Positions 8,082 to 17,503 of a DNA stretch of 64,000 nucleotides are shown here, one piece after another. The notes beneath the pieces are model-generated. The model saw only the letters and a list, made by a program, of their open reading frames with translations. It did no database searches and had not been told where the DNA came from. Positions within the stretch are counted from its first letter, which is position 1. Each line of letters opens with the position of its first letter. The DNA is taken from NCBI RefSeq assembly GCF_013407185.1, contig NZ_CP026995.1, forward strand, positions 1,633,913 to 1,697,912, in the 5' to 3' direction. A program made the position numbers and the translations under genes. Origin of the DNA: Nitrosopumilus ureiphilus (GTDB taxonomy: Archaea; Thermoproteota; Nitrososphaeria; Nitrososphaerales; Nitrosopumilaceae).

Positions 8082-10414
8082 TCTTTAAGTAACTCCAACA
8101 GATTATCTTCATCTGATTTTTCCTCTACTTTGTTTTCAGCCTTTTTTCTTTTTTTAATTGTCATAAAGGCAATTCCACCTACAGATAGTCCACCAATCAG
8201 AAACAACACAGTGTAATCATCTTGATAAATGGGACGAGTCTCTATGTTATCATCCACATTAAAAATGACTTCTGATTCCTTGTAGGGAAGATTTTCCCAC
8301 CCTACCAATTTCTTTTTGAATAAGATATAATCGTCCTTTGTATGCTCTGCACTGATTCGGACTTCCTCTTCTTCCTCATAACTACCAGAACCTTGACCTT
8401 CATGAACTGTAACGGTATATGTGAAAATGACAGGTTTTATCTCTTCTTGCACATTTGCATTTGTTTTGATTGGTGCCCCTTTTACTGTAATTGTGGATTT
8501 TATTGGAACTGAGTTTTTGTCATAAAAGATAATATCATGTGTTCCTGTCTGATTAAAATAAAACAAATCATCAAAAGTCCCCATGTTGGCAATTGATGAA
8601 ACCTTTAGGGTGGATTTTCTCACAGGATTTGAATTCAAATCATCTATATGATTTACAATTGGGAATGTTTCTCCCGGATAGACATTTCTAGGATGGTATG
8701 AAACTAGAATCTTTCTATCTGGATTATAAATTTCCAAAGTGTCTTCTGTTGTAAACGCATTTGATGCAACATGTATTTTGGGTTCATCTTCCAACAGTTC
8801 TGAAATTTTCCCCTTAATAGTAATTACAGATTCACTTTCTCTTATCACTTCAAAATCAAATGACGGACGTGATGTAATACTAATGAGATTCCCTTCTTCT
8901 TCTGCATTAGTAATGATCTTCTCTTGAGAAGAGCTTATCAAAAACAAGTCTTGTTCTGTATCAAATATTACTGGTAGTGTTACAATGTTTAGCTCAGGAT
9001 TTTTTACATATTTACCTGATGTTTCGATGCTAATTTCTTTACTTTCAGCCTCATTTCTTTCAGCAAAAACTACAGCATTTCCAAAATCCATTACTTTTGC
9101 TTTTATAATTTTATAATTTTTGTCAGAATTTATGATTTCTGTACTTTTTTCTAATTGTAGTTTATTGTCTGAAAACAATGTAAACTCCTCACCATCTTTT
9201 TCTATCACTGGACCATCATCAGAGAAACTTGAAACAATTATCTCTACAGTTTTGTATGCAGGATCTGGAAACGCGTATACTTTGGTCTCAGTCGTACGTG
9301 CATTAGTTGATTTTTCAGTACTTGTTGAAAATATATTGGATGCTTTGATAGTCTCTTCTTCTTCATCTGAGGATATGCTTTCTGCCAAACCACTGATTTT
9401 AATTCCTCCCACAGAGTCAAAACTAGAATATGCCGTCAGTCTTCCATAATGATTTCCCTTTTCTAGAGTGAATGTTCTTTGAGAATCTTGTGAGAGTTGA
9501 GATTCAGTCCTGGTGATAATTTCTTTAGCATCAGATGATGATGTACGCCTCTCCCCAGATGTGTTAGGAGTCAAAACAATTGCTCCTTTCATTGCAGAAT
9601 CAAATGAAAGATTTGAGCTTTTGTCAATAGATATTGTAATTTTAACATCGTGTGATGGAATGTATGGTTTACTGTCTCTTTCCAGCCAAAAGTAGATTTC
9701 TCCAGAAGAATCTGTCGGAATTGGATCTGGACCCACAGCAATTTTGAGTTCTATTTCATCAAGGTCTTCCAGGCTTATCTCTTCTTCATCTGGAAGTAGA
9801 TTTTGTGCTGATGCAGAGATAGACCCTTCTCCCTGAGCCTTGAATTGGAATTTTACATAATGTTTTCCAGGTTCTATTGTAACTGATTTTGTCGGGAGTT
9901 CTATTTCGCCATTACTAGTCAACATCACAGGAACACTTTCTTTTGCAGTCACTGGGTTTTCAAAATCATTTAGTAAGAATACGTAACCTGTATGAATATT
10001 ATCATCAGCCAAAACATTGACTAATTCTGATGGCAAAATAAGATCAAGTTCTGTAGGGGTATCAGCAGACTCTACGACATTGACATGTTCTTCTAACAAA
10101 ATGTCTTGAGATATGGCAAAAATCTTTGCATTTCCTGAACCGGTGGTTTCAAACTGGATTAATCCATGATGTTTTCCTTGAGGAATTGTTATTGTTTCTG
10201 TGATAATTTTTAAAACTTCTTCATTGTCAGTTATGATATCAAATGTAGTGTTTTCATTAGTTACAGTATCCAAAATTATTATACCGGGATATTTTTCTTT
10301 AAGTAATATTTCATCAGGTGCCCAAAGTGTTGCTTGAAGTTCACCATTTACAGAATTTGCATATCCTGTAAATACAAATATTACCAATAATAAAATGGTA
10401 ATTACCTTCAACAT
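8078..10414 (-). CDS. Large membrane-anchored surface protein with repeated Ig-like modules
   Basis: A 778-residue secreted protein. Residues 1-24 look like a signal peptide. The long beta-rich exterior has at least three modules sharing a motif like I-x-P-x-G-K-H followed by a strand and a Gly-rich turn (for example TIPQGKHHG, TIEPGKHYV, TLEKGNHYG). A helix near the C-terminus (FLIGGLSVGGIAFM) is followed by a basic stop-transfer and an acidic tail. It overlaps the pilin-like gene upstream by seven bases. It could be a pseudo-periplasmic scaffold or anchor for the pilus. No named family is recognised. Confidence 0.7.
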   Translation of the reverse strand: MLKVITILLLVIFVFTGYANSVNGELQATLWAPDEILLKEKYPGIIILDTVTNENTTFDIITDNEEVLKIITETITIPQGKHHGLIQFETTGSGNAKIFAISQDILLEEHVNVVESADTPTELDLILPSELVNVLADDNIHTGYVFLLNDFENPVTAKESVPVMLTSNGEIELPTKSVTIEPGKHYVKFQFKAQGEGSISASAQNLLPDEEEISLEDLDEIELKIAVGPDPIPTDSSGEIYFWLERDSKPYIPSHDVKITISIDKSSNLSFDSAMKGAIVLTPNTSGERRTSSSDAKEIITRTESQLSQDSQRTFTLEKGNHYGRLTAYSSFDSVGGIKISGLAESISSDEEEETIKASNIFSTSTEKSTNARTTETKVYAFPDPAYKTVEIIVSSFSDDGPVIEKDGEEFTLFSDNKLQLEKSTEIINSDKNYKIIKAKVMDFGNAVVFAERNEAESKEISIETSGKYVKNPELNIVTLPVIFDTEQDLFLISSSQEKIITNAEEEGNLISITSRPSFDFEVIRESESVITIKGKISELLEDEPKIHVASNAFTTEDTLEIYNPDRKILVSYHPRNVYPGETFPIVNHIDDLNSNPVRKSTLKVSSIANMGTFDDLFYFNQTGTHDIIFYDKNSVPIKSTITVKGAPIKTNANVQEEIKPVIFTYTVTVHEGQGSGSYEEEEEVRISAEHTKDDYILFKKKLVGWENLPYKESEVIFNVDDNIETRPIYQDDYTVLFLIGGLSVGGIAFMTIKKRKKAENKVEEKSDEDNLLELLKE

Positions 10415-10866
10415 ATTCTAAAACTCACATCCGCAGGTATAACACATTTTTTTCCAAGATCTGTAACAATTAAAATAATGTCTGAATCTGAATTTGTAAT
10501 GTCAATAGCATCAGTAACAAACGAAATGTTGTTACCTGCGTTAATTGAACTATTTTTTTCTCCTTTTCCAATAATATTATGAGTACTATTGTATACAATG
10601 TAAGACTGTATCGAAATTGTATCGCTTCCAATATTATCTATTGGTAAAACATATTGACCATCAGTCAAAGTTGGTGTAGATGTAAAGTTTAATCGTGCAT
10701 TGTTTTTATCTGAAACTTTTTGATTGGCAACAAGTGATGTGCTAATTAGATTTGTTTGTGCAGAGCTAAGTTCCAGATATGCAACTGACACAATACCAAA
10801 AACAATTATTATTCCAATTAATGAAATCAAGCCTCCCACTGCTCGTCTTTTTTTAAAATTCATCAA
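10408..10866 (-). CDS. Type IV pilin-like minor subunit
   Basis: A 152-residue protein with a class III-type N-terminus: a basic KKRRAVGG segment, then about 20 hydrophobic residues (ISLIGIIIVFGIVSV) and a small beta-rich, Ser/Asn-rich head. A prepilin peptidase would cut just before the hydrophobic helix. Two late cysteines (KKCVIPAD and the C-terminal RIC) may form a disulfide. The start overlaps the end of the TadC/FlaJ-like gene by four bases. This coupling suggests a minor or priming pilin of the same machine. Confidence 0.7.
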   Translation of the reverse strand: MMNFKKRRAVGGLISLIGIIIVFGIVSVAYLELSSAQTNLISTSLVANQKVSDKNNARLNFTSTPTLTDGQYVLPIDNIGSDTISIQSYIVYNSTHNIIGKGEKNSSINAGNNISFVTDAIDITNSDSDIILIVTDLGKKCVIPADVSFRIC

Positions 10867-12602
10867 AAACTAATTCCTCCAAGAATATTATTAAAAATAT
10901 TATCAAGATTCAAATCAATTCCAGAAAAACTATCCATCATGATTACGGAAATAATTGCTATTATTCCAATTACAACTACTCTCCAGGTACTGTAAAATGA
11001 GAAATCGATAGCTTTTGATATGACAAAAGCAGATAACATACTACTTGTTATGATCAAGGTTTTTGTCATTTCTAGGAATTGAGGAGTTATAGTTACAAGT
11101 TCTGCAAAGTTTGTATTTAATCCAGGAGTATCTACAAATTGATTTCCAATCTTGCTTGATGATGCAAATGATGAGGTATCAAATGAATCAACAATTCCTG
11201 AAATCATGGATGCAGTAAATGCCATTATTACAGGAGCTGCAAATATCACTATTGTGAGCATAGAGATTGATGATTTACCCTCCTTGACAACTTGCTTTGC
11301 TGTTGTAATGAATCGAGTTACTGTTTCTAATGTTCTTGGATTTCCACCTCCAAATTCTGCCACATATCCTAACAAGTAAAAGGAAATTTTGGTAAACCAA
11401 GAGCGAAACTGTACTGCTTTTACACTTGCAATAGGTGCAATTCCATTATCTAATAATAGACTGACCTCACCTAATCTCTTGTTGAATGTGGAATTGTATA
11501 GATTTTCTTTTGATAGATGAATAATTGCAAGAATGATGTCATATCCTATTTTCTTGTATTCGGTCATGTCCCTAAGAAATTGTGGCAGTGATTGTTCAGA
11601 ACCGCCAATCTCCTTTGTCTGCCTTCCAACAATTATAGCACTGATGATTGAAGGTATTAACAATCCAAGTGCAATTGCAAGCCATACTTGTTCATAAATA
11701 AGGTATGTAAGAGTGCCTGTTGTAATTCCTATCACTACAAGCAATACGGTTGTTCTCGGATGAAGACCAAGCACATTGAAGCTGGCAGGTTGCATTGATG
11801 AAATTGCAACTCCCATAAGTATTGAAAAAAGAGGAATTCCAACTGTTGCAAGAATAGTAACTTGTTCCATTGAACCACCAGGCAACACGAAAGATGAAAC
11901 CATAATCATGATTGGTAAAATTATCAACAAGGTCACCAAAACTTCTACTATTGTACCAACATTGTTTGTATACGCTTGATATCTATCTTTTAGATTTGTA
12001 AAAAATTCTTCTGCTCTTGATTCCACATACAAGGAAAGATCACCTCCACTTCTCCAGATACTTGTATATCCCAAAAGCAGGTTTTTGAATTGGATACTTT
12101 TATGAGTTCGGCCCATCTCTTCTAACGCTTCCATTTGAGAAACACCGAATTGTTCTACGTTTCTTTTTAGAAGAAATGCCTCTTTTTCTATTGATTTGAA
12201 TAGTCCTGTTTGACCAAATAATTGGAAACTATCATACATGCCAATTCCAACATTTTGCAAAACAGATGCGAATATAACAAATGACGGTAGTTCCTCCTCT
12301 ACTTTTTTCTTTCTTTCTTTACTTAGACTAGATTGTTGAATCTTGGGATATGCAAAAATCAAAATTGAGACTAAATTAAGTGCAAGAAAAATTGGGGAGA
12401 ATATAATGTAAAGAAATATGCTTACTGGGGCCAAAACTATTGCAGAAATAATAATTGATTTTCTTAGTATTTCAAGAAAGAGCAGTGTGTCAAGAGGTTT
12501 TCCTGAAAACAACACATCATTGTTGATATCCTCAAAAACAGAATCCCATGCAGAACTTATACTAATTTTTAATGATGATTTTTTCTGAATTTTTTGACTC
12601 AT
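10863..12602 (-). CDS. Type IV pilus/archaellum platform membrane protein (TadC/FlaJ-like)
   Basis: A 579-residue polytopic protein with two copies of the T2SSF-type unit: cytoplasmic helices (containing FGVSQMEALEEMGR and FITTAKQVVKEG) alternate with hydrophobic blocks such as TLLIILPIMIMVSS. This is the inner-membrane platform on which the pilus ATPase acts. It is the first gene of a four-gene minus-strand operon. It is divergent from the main pilin gene with only 57 bases between the starts. No archaellum-specific genes (FlaF, FlaG, FlaH) are nearby, so a pilus rather than a motility organelle is more likely. Confidence 0.82.
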   Translation of the reverse strand: MSQKIQKKSSLKISISSAWDSVFEDINNDVLFSGKPLDTLLFLEILRKSIIISAIVLAPVSIFLYIIFSPIFLALNLVSILIFAYPKIQQSSLSKERKKKVEEELPSFVIFASVLQNVGIGMYDSFQLFGQTGLFKSIEKEAFLLKRNVEQFGVSQMEALEEMGRTHKSIQFKNLLLGYTSIWRSGGDLSLYVESRAEEFFTNLKDRYQAYTNNVGTIVEVLVTLLIILPIMIMVSSFVLPGGSMEQVTILATVGIPLFSILMGVAISSMQPASFNVLGLHPRTTVLLVVIGITTGTLTYLIYEQVWLAIALGLLIPSIISAIIVGRQTKEIGGSEQSLPQFLRDMTEYKKIGYDIILAIIHLSKENLYNSTFNKRLGEVSLLLDNGIAPIASVKAVQFRSWFTKISFYLLGYVAEFGGGNPRTLETVTRFITTAKQVVKEGKSSISMLTIVIFAAPVIMAFTASMISGIVDSFDTSSFASSSKIGNQFVDTPGLNTNFAELVTITPQFLEMTKTLIITSSMLSAFVISKAIDFSFYSTWRVVVIGIIAIISVIMMDSFSGIDLNLDNIFNNILGGISF

Positions 12603-12626
12603 TCAATACATAGACTCTAAATTTTC

Positions 12627-12634
12627 GTTATAAG
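12627..12634. promoter_or_regulatory. Shared palindromic TATA element of the divergent pilus genes
   Basis: GTTATAAG is nearly self-complementary and lies at the middle of the 57-base gap between two divergent start codons. Its centre is about 28 bases from the minus-strand ATG at 12602 and about 29 bases from the plus-strand ATG at 12660. One TATA element could therefore drive leaderless transcripts both ways, coupling the major pilin-like gene with the platform operon. The reading is positional; no transcription data are available here. Confidence 0.5.
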
Positions 12635-12659
12635 GAAAATTACAGATAATAAACTAATA

Positions 12660-13586
12660 ATGACAAACAACGAACAAAAAAAGTTCGCACTCAAAAGACG
12701 TCGTGCCATTAGTCCAATTTTGGCAGTGATAGTACTACTTGGAATTACTGTAGTAGCAGGAGGACTAGTATTTTCAGTCTTCTCAACTTCTGCAACTACA
12801 GCAAGTTCAGCAGATGTTATTGCTATCCAAAATGTTCAGGCAATAAAAGGTACAGGTCATGCAGACATTACTGCAACTGTCAAAAATGCAGGAGGACAAC
12901 CATGGACCAAAATAGAAATGACTGTTTCAAAATCTGAACTCAGTGAGCCAATTCTTTACGAATCACTGCACGAGGTTTTCCAAGGATGTGATGGAACACC
13001 TGATGCAAGTGGCAATTGTGCAGAGGGAGATGCCAAAGAAAGAGACAATCCTATGAGAGCTCAATGGTTAGGTTCCCTTGATAAAACTGGTGGAACCACT
13101 GGTGAGGCCGATAAAGGTGAAGGTATTGCAGCAGGAAGAAAACTTGTTTTTGAACCAAAAGACAGCTATAGAACCATCAAAATATTGAATGGGACCTCTG
13201 TAGGTGAAGCATTTGGGGTAAAAGCACCATCAGCAACATACACAGGGGATCTTACAGCATGTACATTAACTTCATCATGGAGTAATGGATGTACTGCAAC
13301 TCTCAAGGAATTGGATTCTAGTGTGGGAGGCAATATTGCCTGTAAATTAACCTCAGATTCGGTTGATGGTGAATGTAAAGCATATACTCATCAAGACATC
13401 ACAGGTAGTCCCATAGGTACAGGTCAGTCAGTCTACTTTTATGCAGATGTCTTTACTAATGAAATTACTGGTCTCAATAACCAAGTAGTTAGAGTAGGAG
13501 ATAACTTAGTGGCCAACATCTTTGCGACAAATGCAGATGGAGGAGAAACTAGAGTGCAAACCATAATCAAAGTAACGGGTGTCTAA
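12660..13586 (+). CDS. Major type IV pilin-like protein
   Basis: A 308-residue protein beginning with a basic leader (LKRRRA), then ISPILAVIVLLGITVVAGG, the archaeal class III pilin signal and N-terminal helix. The mature head is Thr/Gly/Ser-rich with several cysteines, including CDGTPDASGNC and CTLTSSWSNGC, likely disulfide-bonded. High Gly/Thr content and the strong, isolated promoter position suggest an abundant structural subunit. It is the largest of the four pilin-like proteins here. The prepilin peptidase itself is not in the window. Confidence 0.75.
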   Translation: MTNNEQKKFALKRRRAISPILAVIVLLGITVVAGGLVFSVFSTSATTASSADVIAIQNVQAIKGTGHADITATVKNAGGQPWTKIEMTVSKSELSEPILYESLHEVFQGCDGTPDASGNCAEGDAKERDNPMRAQWLGSLDKTGGTTGEADKGEGIAAGRKLVFEPKDSYRTIKILNGTSVGEAFGVKAPSATYTGDLTACTLTSSWSNGCTATLKELDSSVGGNIACKLTSDSVDGECKAYTHQDITGSPIGTGQSVYFYADVFTNEITGLNNQVVRVGDNLVANIFATNADGGETRVQTIIKVTGV

Positions 13587-13637
13587 CCCTATTTTTTATT
13601 TTTTAATAATGACTAGTCTGAATAAATTTATAGAATT

Positions 13638-14777
13638 ATGTCCGGATTAAAAATGAACAAAAAAAGAACAGTATTTTTTATATTATCATTTATGATTTCT
13701 ACATATTCATTTCCAACTATTTATGGAGAAATGATAGGAGAGGATTTAGGAAGGATTAATGATCTAATTGTTTCTAATTCTGCTATTTATTTTTTTGAAT
13801 ACCAACCAAATAATGATTCTTCAACATGGAATTATGACACATACATCATGAAGAGTGAAGGAAAAGATATCAACCAAGCATCTAAATCATTATTTATCTA
13901 TCCAACTGAGCTAAACGATTTTGAAAATGATCTTTACTTTGCTACCCTATCAGATCAATGCTTGGGTATAACAATTTGTGATTACCAAGATATAATTAAA
14001 ATGTCAAAGACTGATGGAAGTTTTGAAAAAATCGTGATGGATTTAAAATCAGCCATCCACATTTCATTAAATGATAAAAAATTATTTGTGTCTGAATCAA
14101 ATGGGAAAATTTGGGAAATTTCTCTTGACGGACATGAAAAAAAATTACTTTATAGTGGAAACAACATCATCATGGATATTACTGCTCATGGAAATTCGGC
14201 ATATTGGATTGAAGAAATTGAGGACCAAAACAACAGAATACTGGGAATTACAAATGAAGAGGAGCCCAGAATAATAGATGCCAATCTAAAGATCCCCTAT
14301 GATCTTAGAGTGGAAGATGGTATTTTGCATTGGAATGAGATTTCAATCATGCCCACTAGAGGCACTATTGCGGAATTTACAGAGTTAAAGACTTTTTTCA
14401 ATAATTCTGTGGAAACAAAATCCGAATTTGAGAATACATCCCCTCTTTCTAAAGATAGAGTATCTTATGGGCCATACAGAGTTTATGGGGATTTTCTGTT
14501 CTTGGTAAACAATACACAAAATAATTCAATCATTCATTTGTTAAATTTTAGTAACAATACAAAATATAACATCTCCACAGTAACAGATTATGACATAAAA
14601 TTCCTTAGAAATGACATGTCAAATCTATATGTAGTTGGAGTAAATGATAGTGGGTTCATCATAGAAAAATTTCCATTACTGGTAAATGTACCGGAGTTTC
14701 CAATGGTCATGATATTCTCAGCTATTATTATGGGCCTAAGTTTGACAGTTGTTTCGCGGAAATTTTTTCATTACTGA
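13638..14777 (+). CDS. Secreted beta-propeller-like protein with PEF-type C-terminal signal
   Basis: A 379-residue protein with a signal peptide (MNKKRTVFFILSF; the true start may be ATG 13653). It carries repeated short strands typical of WD/Kelch-like propeller blades (KLFVSESNGKIWEISLDG, NSAYWIEEI). The C-terminus has VPEFP, a hydrophobic helix and basic residues, like the PEF-CTERM sorting tags of thaumarchaeal surface proteins. It lies between the pilin gene and the pilus ATPase gene, overlapping the latter tail-to-tail by 50 bases. A role as a pilus-associated surface or adhesion protein is inferred from position. Confidence 0.6.
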   Translation: MSGLKMNKKRTVFFILSFMISTYSFPTIYGEMIGEDLGRINDLIVSNSAIYFFEYQPNNDSSTWNYDTYIMKSEGKDINQASKSLFIYPTELNDFENDLYFATLSDQCLGITICDYQDIIKMSKTDGSFEKIVMDLKSAIHISLNDKKLFVSESNGKIWEISLDGHEKKLLYSGNNIIMDITAHGNSAYWIEEIEDQNNRILGITNEEEPRIIDANLKIPYDLRVEDGILHWNEISIMPTRGTIAEFTELKTFFNNSVETKSEFENTSPLSKDRVSYGPYRVYGDFLFLVNNTQNNSIIHLLNFSNNTKYNISTVTDYDIKFLRNDMSNLYVVGVNDSGFIIEKFPLLVNVPEFPMVMIFSAIIMGLSLTVVSRKFFHY

Positions 14778-16404
14778 GTTCGCCTAAAGATTTTGTAGCT
14801 AGTACAGATACATATCTCTCTAATGGATCATAATAGAATTTTTCAAGTTCTTCTGAAACCTTACTAAATTCTGTAATATTGTTTTGTACCATTCTCATAA
14901 GAAAACACATTCTGGTGATTAATTGATTGGTAAGATCTTCTTTTGTCCATCCATTTATCATTGAAACCTCGCGAAGTCTCTCTGAGTTTTTCACAAGCTC
15001 TTCTACCCCCTCAGGAAAGAATTGCATCTCTGATGCATCCCAACCCATGACTTTTTTTAGCTCAATTTTGTCATCTCTTGGCACTATTTCTGTAATTTCA
15101 GTAACCCGTCGGACAATCTTTCCATCTGGTGTAACAAGTCTATTTTGTTGCACAATGCTTGAAATCAACATCTGACCACTCAGATGTACATTCATTGGGG
15201 GACTTTTCATCCTAACTAGCGTTGCACTTGCATCTGATGCATGAAAACTAGTCAACCCTCCGTGTCCTGTAGCTACTGCTTGAATGAGTGATGAAATTTC
15301 TTCTCCCCTTACCTCACCTACCACAATATAATCAGGACGTGATCGAAGCGATAGCCTGACAAGTTCATTCATTGCAACTTCATATTTGTCAGAAAGTATG
15401 CTAGAACCCTTTCTTGTGATTAGACGTTGCCAATGAACATGCCCCATTCTAAGTTCTGGAGTGTCTTCAATGGTAGTTATTTTCATTTGTGGGTTAATCA
15501 AAGAAGTGAGTGCGCCTATGGTTGTTGTTTTTCCAGCAGCAGTCGAACCAATAATTAAAACAAAAGCTTTAGAATCTAATAATGTCCAAACATATGCTGC
15601 CATAAGTGGGTTTAATGTTCCCATCTGCAGTAATTTTGTAATTGTTAGTGGTTTTTTACCAAATTTACGTATTGTAAAATTAGGTCCTGGCAAAGATACT
15701 TCTTTTCCAAATGTGGCAGCTATTCTATGTCCTTCTTTTGTCATACTATCAATATAGGGAACTGCTGCAGTCATACTTTTTCCAGTTCTTTGAACAAGTT
15801 TTTGGACAAAAGAGTTTGTAGCCTCTATACTGCCAAAACTAATGTTGGTATCAAGTATACTATATTCACCAAATTTTTTATGAATTATTCCAACTGGACT
15901 GTCAAAATTCTCCTCAAGAATATCTTCTAAATTATCATCTTTCATCAACACATCAATTATACCATAACCAAATGCATCTCTCATTACATAGTACAACAAT
16001 GTATCCAGAATTGGAATGATATGTTTTTCCAATTTCATCTTCTTTGCTATTTCAATTATTTTCTTTTTTAGATATATTCTAGTTGATAGATCATTTCCAA
16101 TTTCAGAAGGCAATGAAATGTAAAGAAATTTCATAATTTTTGTATAAATTGCCTTACCAACATTATCTATTTGTGGTTCATCGATAAGATAATGCATCTT
16201 ACCTTTCTTATCCTTGCCGATGTATACCCTACATAGTCCTACATTATAATTTGCAAAGATTTCATAATCTAGAATATTTTCTATTGAAAGATTTACAAGC
16301 TGAAAAATAAATTTTGATTTTGTTTCGCTGGAAGGAGAAAAGAATGATGAAATCTTTTCAAAAATTGAATCATTTCCTCTGGCATCGATGTTTATTTTGC
16401 CCAT
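14728..16404 (-). CDS. Type IV pilus assembly ATPase (VirB11/PilT/FlaI-like)
   Basis: A 558-residue secretion ATPase. The Walker A motif GSTAAGKTT lies near residues 286-294. A downstream ITTIEDTPELRMGH segment matches the Asp box. The Walker B region is YIVVGEVRGEE, and a His box lies in ATGHGGLTSFHAS. These are the family's catalytic features, so it should power pilus assembly with the platform protein at 10863-12602. An N-terminal region of about 200 residues precedes the core. The gene is divergent from two minor pilin genes with a 44-base gap. Confidence 0.9.
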   Translation of the reverse strand: MGKINIDARGNDSIFEKISSFFSPSSETKSKFIFQLVNLSIENILDYEIFANYNVGLCRVYIGKDKKGKMHYLIDEPQIDNVGKAIYTKIMKFLYISLPSEIGNDLSTRIYLKKKIIEIAKKMKLEKHIIPILDTLLYYVMRDAFGYGIIDVLMKDDNLEDILEENFDSPVGIIHKKFGEYSILDTNISFGSIEATNSFVQKLVQRTGKSMTAAVPYIDSMTKEGHRIAATFGKEVSLPGPNFTIRKFGKKPLTITKLLQMGTLNPLMAAYVWTLLDSKAFVLIIGSTAAGKTTTIGALTSLINPQMKITTIEDTPELRMGHVHWQRLITRKGSSILSDKYEVAMNELVRLSLRSRPDYIVVGEVRGEEISSLIQAVATGHGGLTSFHASDASATLVRMKSPPMNVHLSGQMLISSIVQQNRLVTPDGKIVRRVTEITEIVPRDDKIELKKVMGWDASEMQFFPEGVEELVKNSERLREVSMINGWTKEDLTNQLITRMCFLMRMVQNNITEFSKVSEELEKFYYDPLERYVSVLATKSLGELSNEKISAKQLSNLGP

Positions 16405-16448
16405 CTTTTCTCAATTAGAATTGTTTTCTTTTGCTTATATGCAAAATT

Positions 16449-16925
16449 ATGAGATTTAATAGATTGATGAGGAATAGAAGAGCAATCACCCCTATTCTTT
16501 CTGGAATTATTCTTATGGCAATTACAATAATGGGAGGAAGTATACTATATGGCATACAGAATCAGGTTATGGTGGCAGGGCTTTCATCAATTGAACTTAG
16601 AATTATTGATTTAAAATTAGAAAAAGATGTAAATAATTCATGTTATTTTCAAACTGTTTTTTATAATTCAGGATCAGAATCAATACAAGAAATTTCTCTA
16701 AAAACAACATTGGATAGTGGCGAGGATTTTGTAAGAAAAATTAACAATTTTGGGGGGGAACTAGTTCCTAGAAATTCGACAGAATATTTTGAATTTTTAG
16801 AATCTTCTAATTTGGAATGTGGTAATTTTACTAGGTCTAACACTTATTCGGTATTTGTTAATGCTACGTCGTCTGATTCTAAATTTAGTACAATCAAGGC
16901 TTTGAAAATTGAGGCTGTTTCTTAG
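16449..16925 (+). CDS. Type IV pilin-like minor subunit
   Basis: I prefer ATG 16449 (158 residues) over the upstream TTG 16431, because MRFNRLMRNRRA gives a normal short basic leader before ITPILSGIILMAITIMGG. The hydrophobic helix is followed by a small head with a CYFQ and a LECGN cysteine and many Asn/Ser residues. It forms a pair with the next pilin-like gene (two bases apart) and is divergent from the pilus ATPase gene. Confidence 0.7.
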   Translation: MRFNRLMRNRRAITPILSGIILMAITIMGGSILYGIQNQVMVAGLSSIELRIIDLKLEKDVNNSCYFQTVFYNSGSESIQEISLKTTLDSGEDFVRKINNFGGELVPRNSTEYFEFLESSNLECGNFTRSNTYSVFVNATSSDSKFSTIKALKIEAVS

Positions 16926-16927
16926 AT

Positions 16928-17404
16928 ATGCGTAGACGGGCAGTAAGTGAGATTATTGGCGCAGTTATTGTCATAACGGTAGTCGTGGCAGGACTTGGAA
17001 TTTACACTAGTCTTTCGCAACAACGAATTTTGGGCGATACACTATCAGTGAAAGAAACAATTCAACAACAAGATGACAGAGTCTCAGAAATGTTGGAATA
17101 TGTCGGCATGTTTGTAACTAACACAGATAAGATAAGCGTATTTGTACATAATTTTGGATTGAAAAATGTTACAATGTCAAAATTATTTGTCAATGGCACT
17201 ATGGATATGGGGGAAAGCCCAAGATCTTTTCATGTTCAAAATATCACAGGATCGGTCATATTTCCAAACAACAAAACACTCCAAGTAGGAAAAACAAGTG
17301 AAATTGTTTTGGATTTTGGAATTCCTATCACTGAAGGAATTTCAAATATTGTGATTAAGACAGACTCTGATAAAATTATACAGTTCACAAATAACACAAA
17401 TTGA
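16928..17404 (+). CDS. Type IV pilin-like minor subunit
   Basis: A 158-residue protein starting MRRRAVSEIIGAVIVI, the pattern common in haloarchaeal and other archaeal pilins (basic leader, cleavage before the hydrophobic helix). A short polar helix and a beta-rich head with no cysteine follow. It starts two bases after the stop of the previous pilin-like gene, so the two are probably co-transcribed. It is one of four pilin-like proteins in this locus. Confidence 0.72.
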   Translation: MRRRAVSEIIGAVIVITVVVAGLGIYTSLSQQRILGDTLSVKETIQQQDDRVSEMLEYVGMFVTNTDKISVFVHNFGLKNVTMSKLFVNGTMDMGESPRSFHVQNITGSVIFPNNKTLQVGKTSEIVLDFGIPITEGISNIVIKTDSDKIIQFTNNTN

Positions 17405-17503
17405 AAAATCTTTTTTGATTGATATTTTAATTTAGTTTACTTCCATCAGATATTGTTTGAAGGTTTTTGTTTGCATCAAAACATAACATCATGTTATCAT
17501 GTT

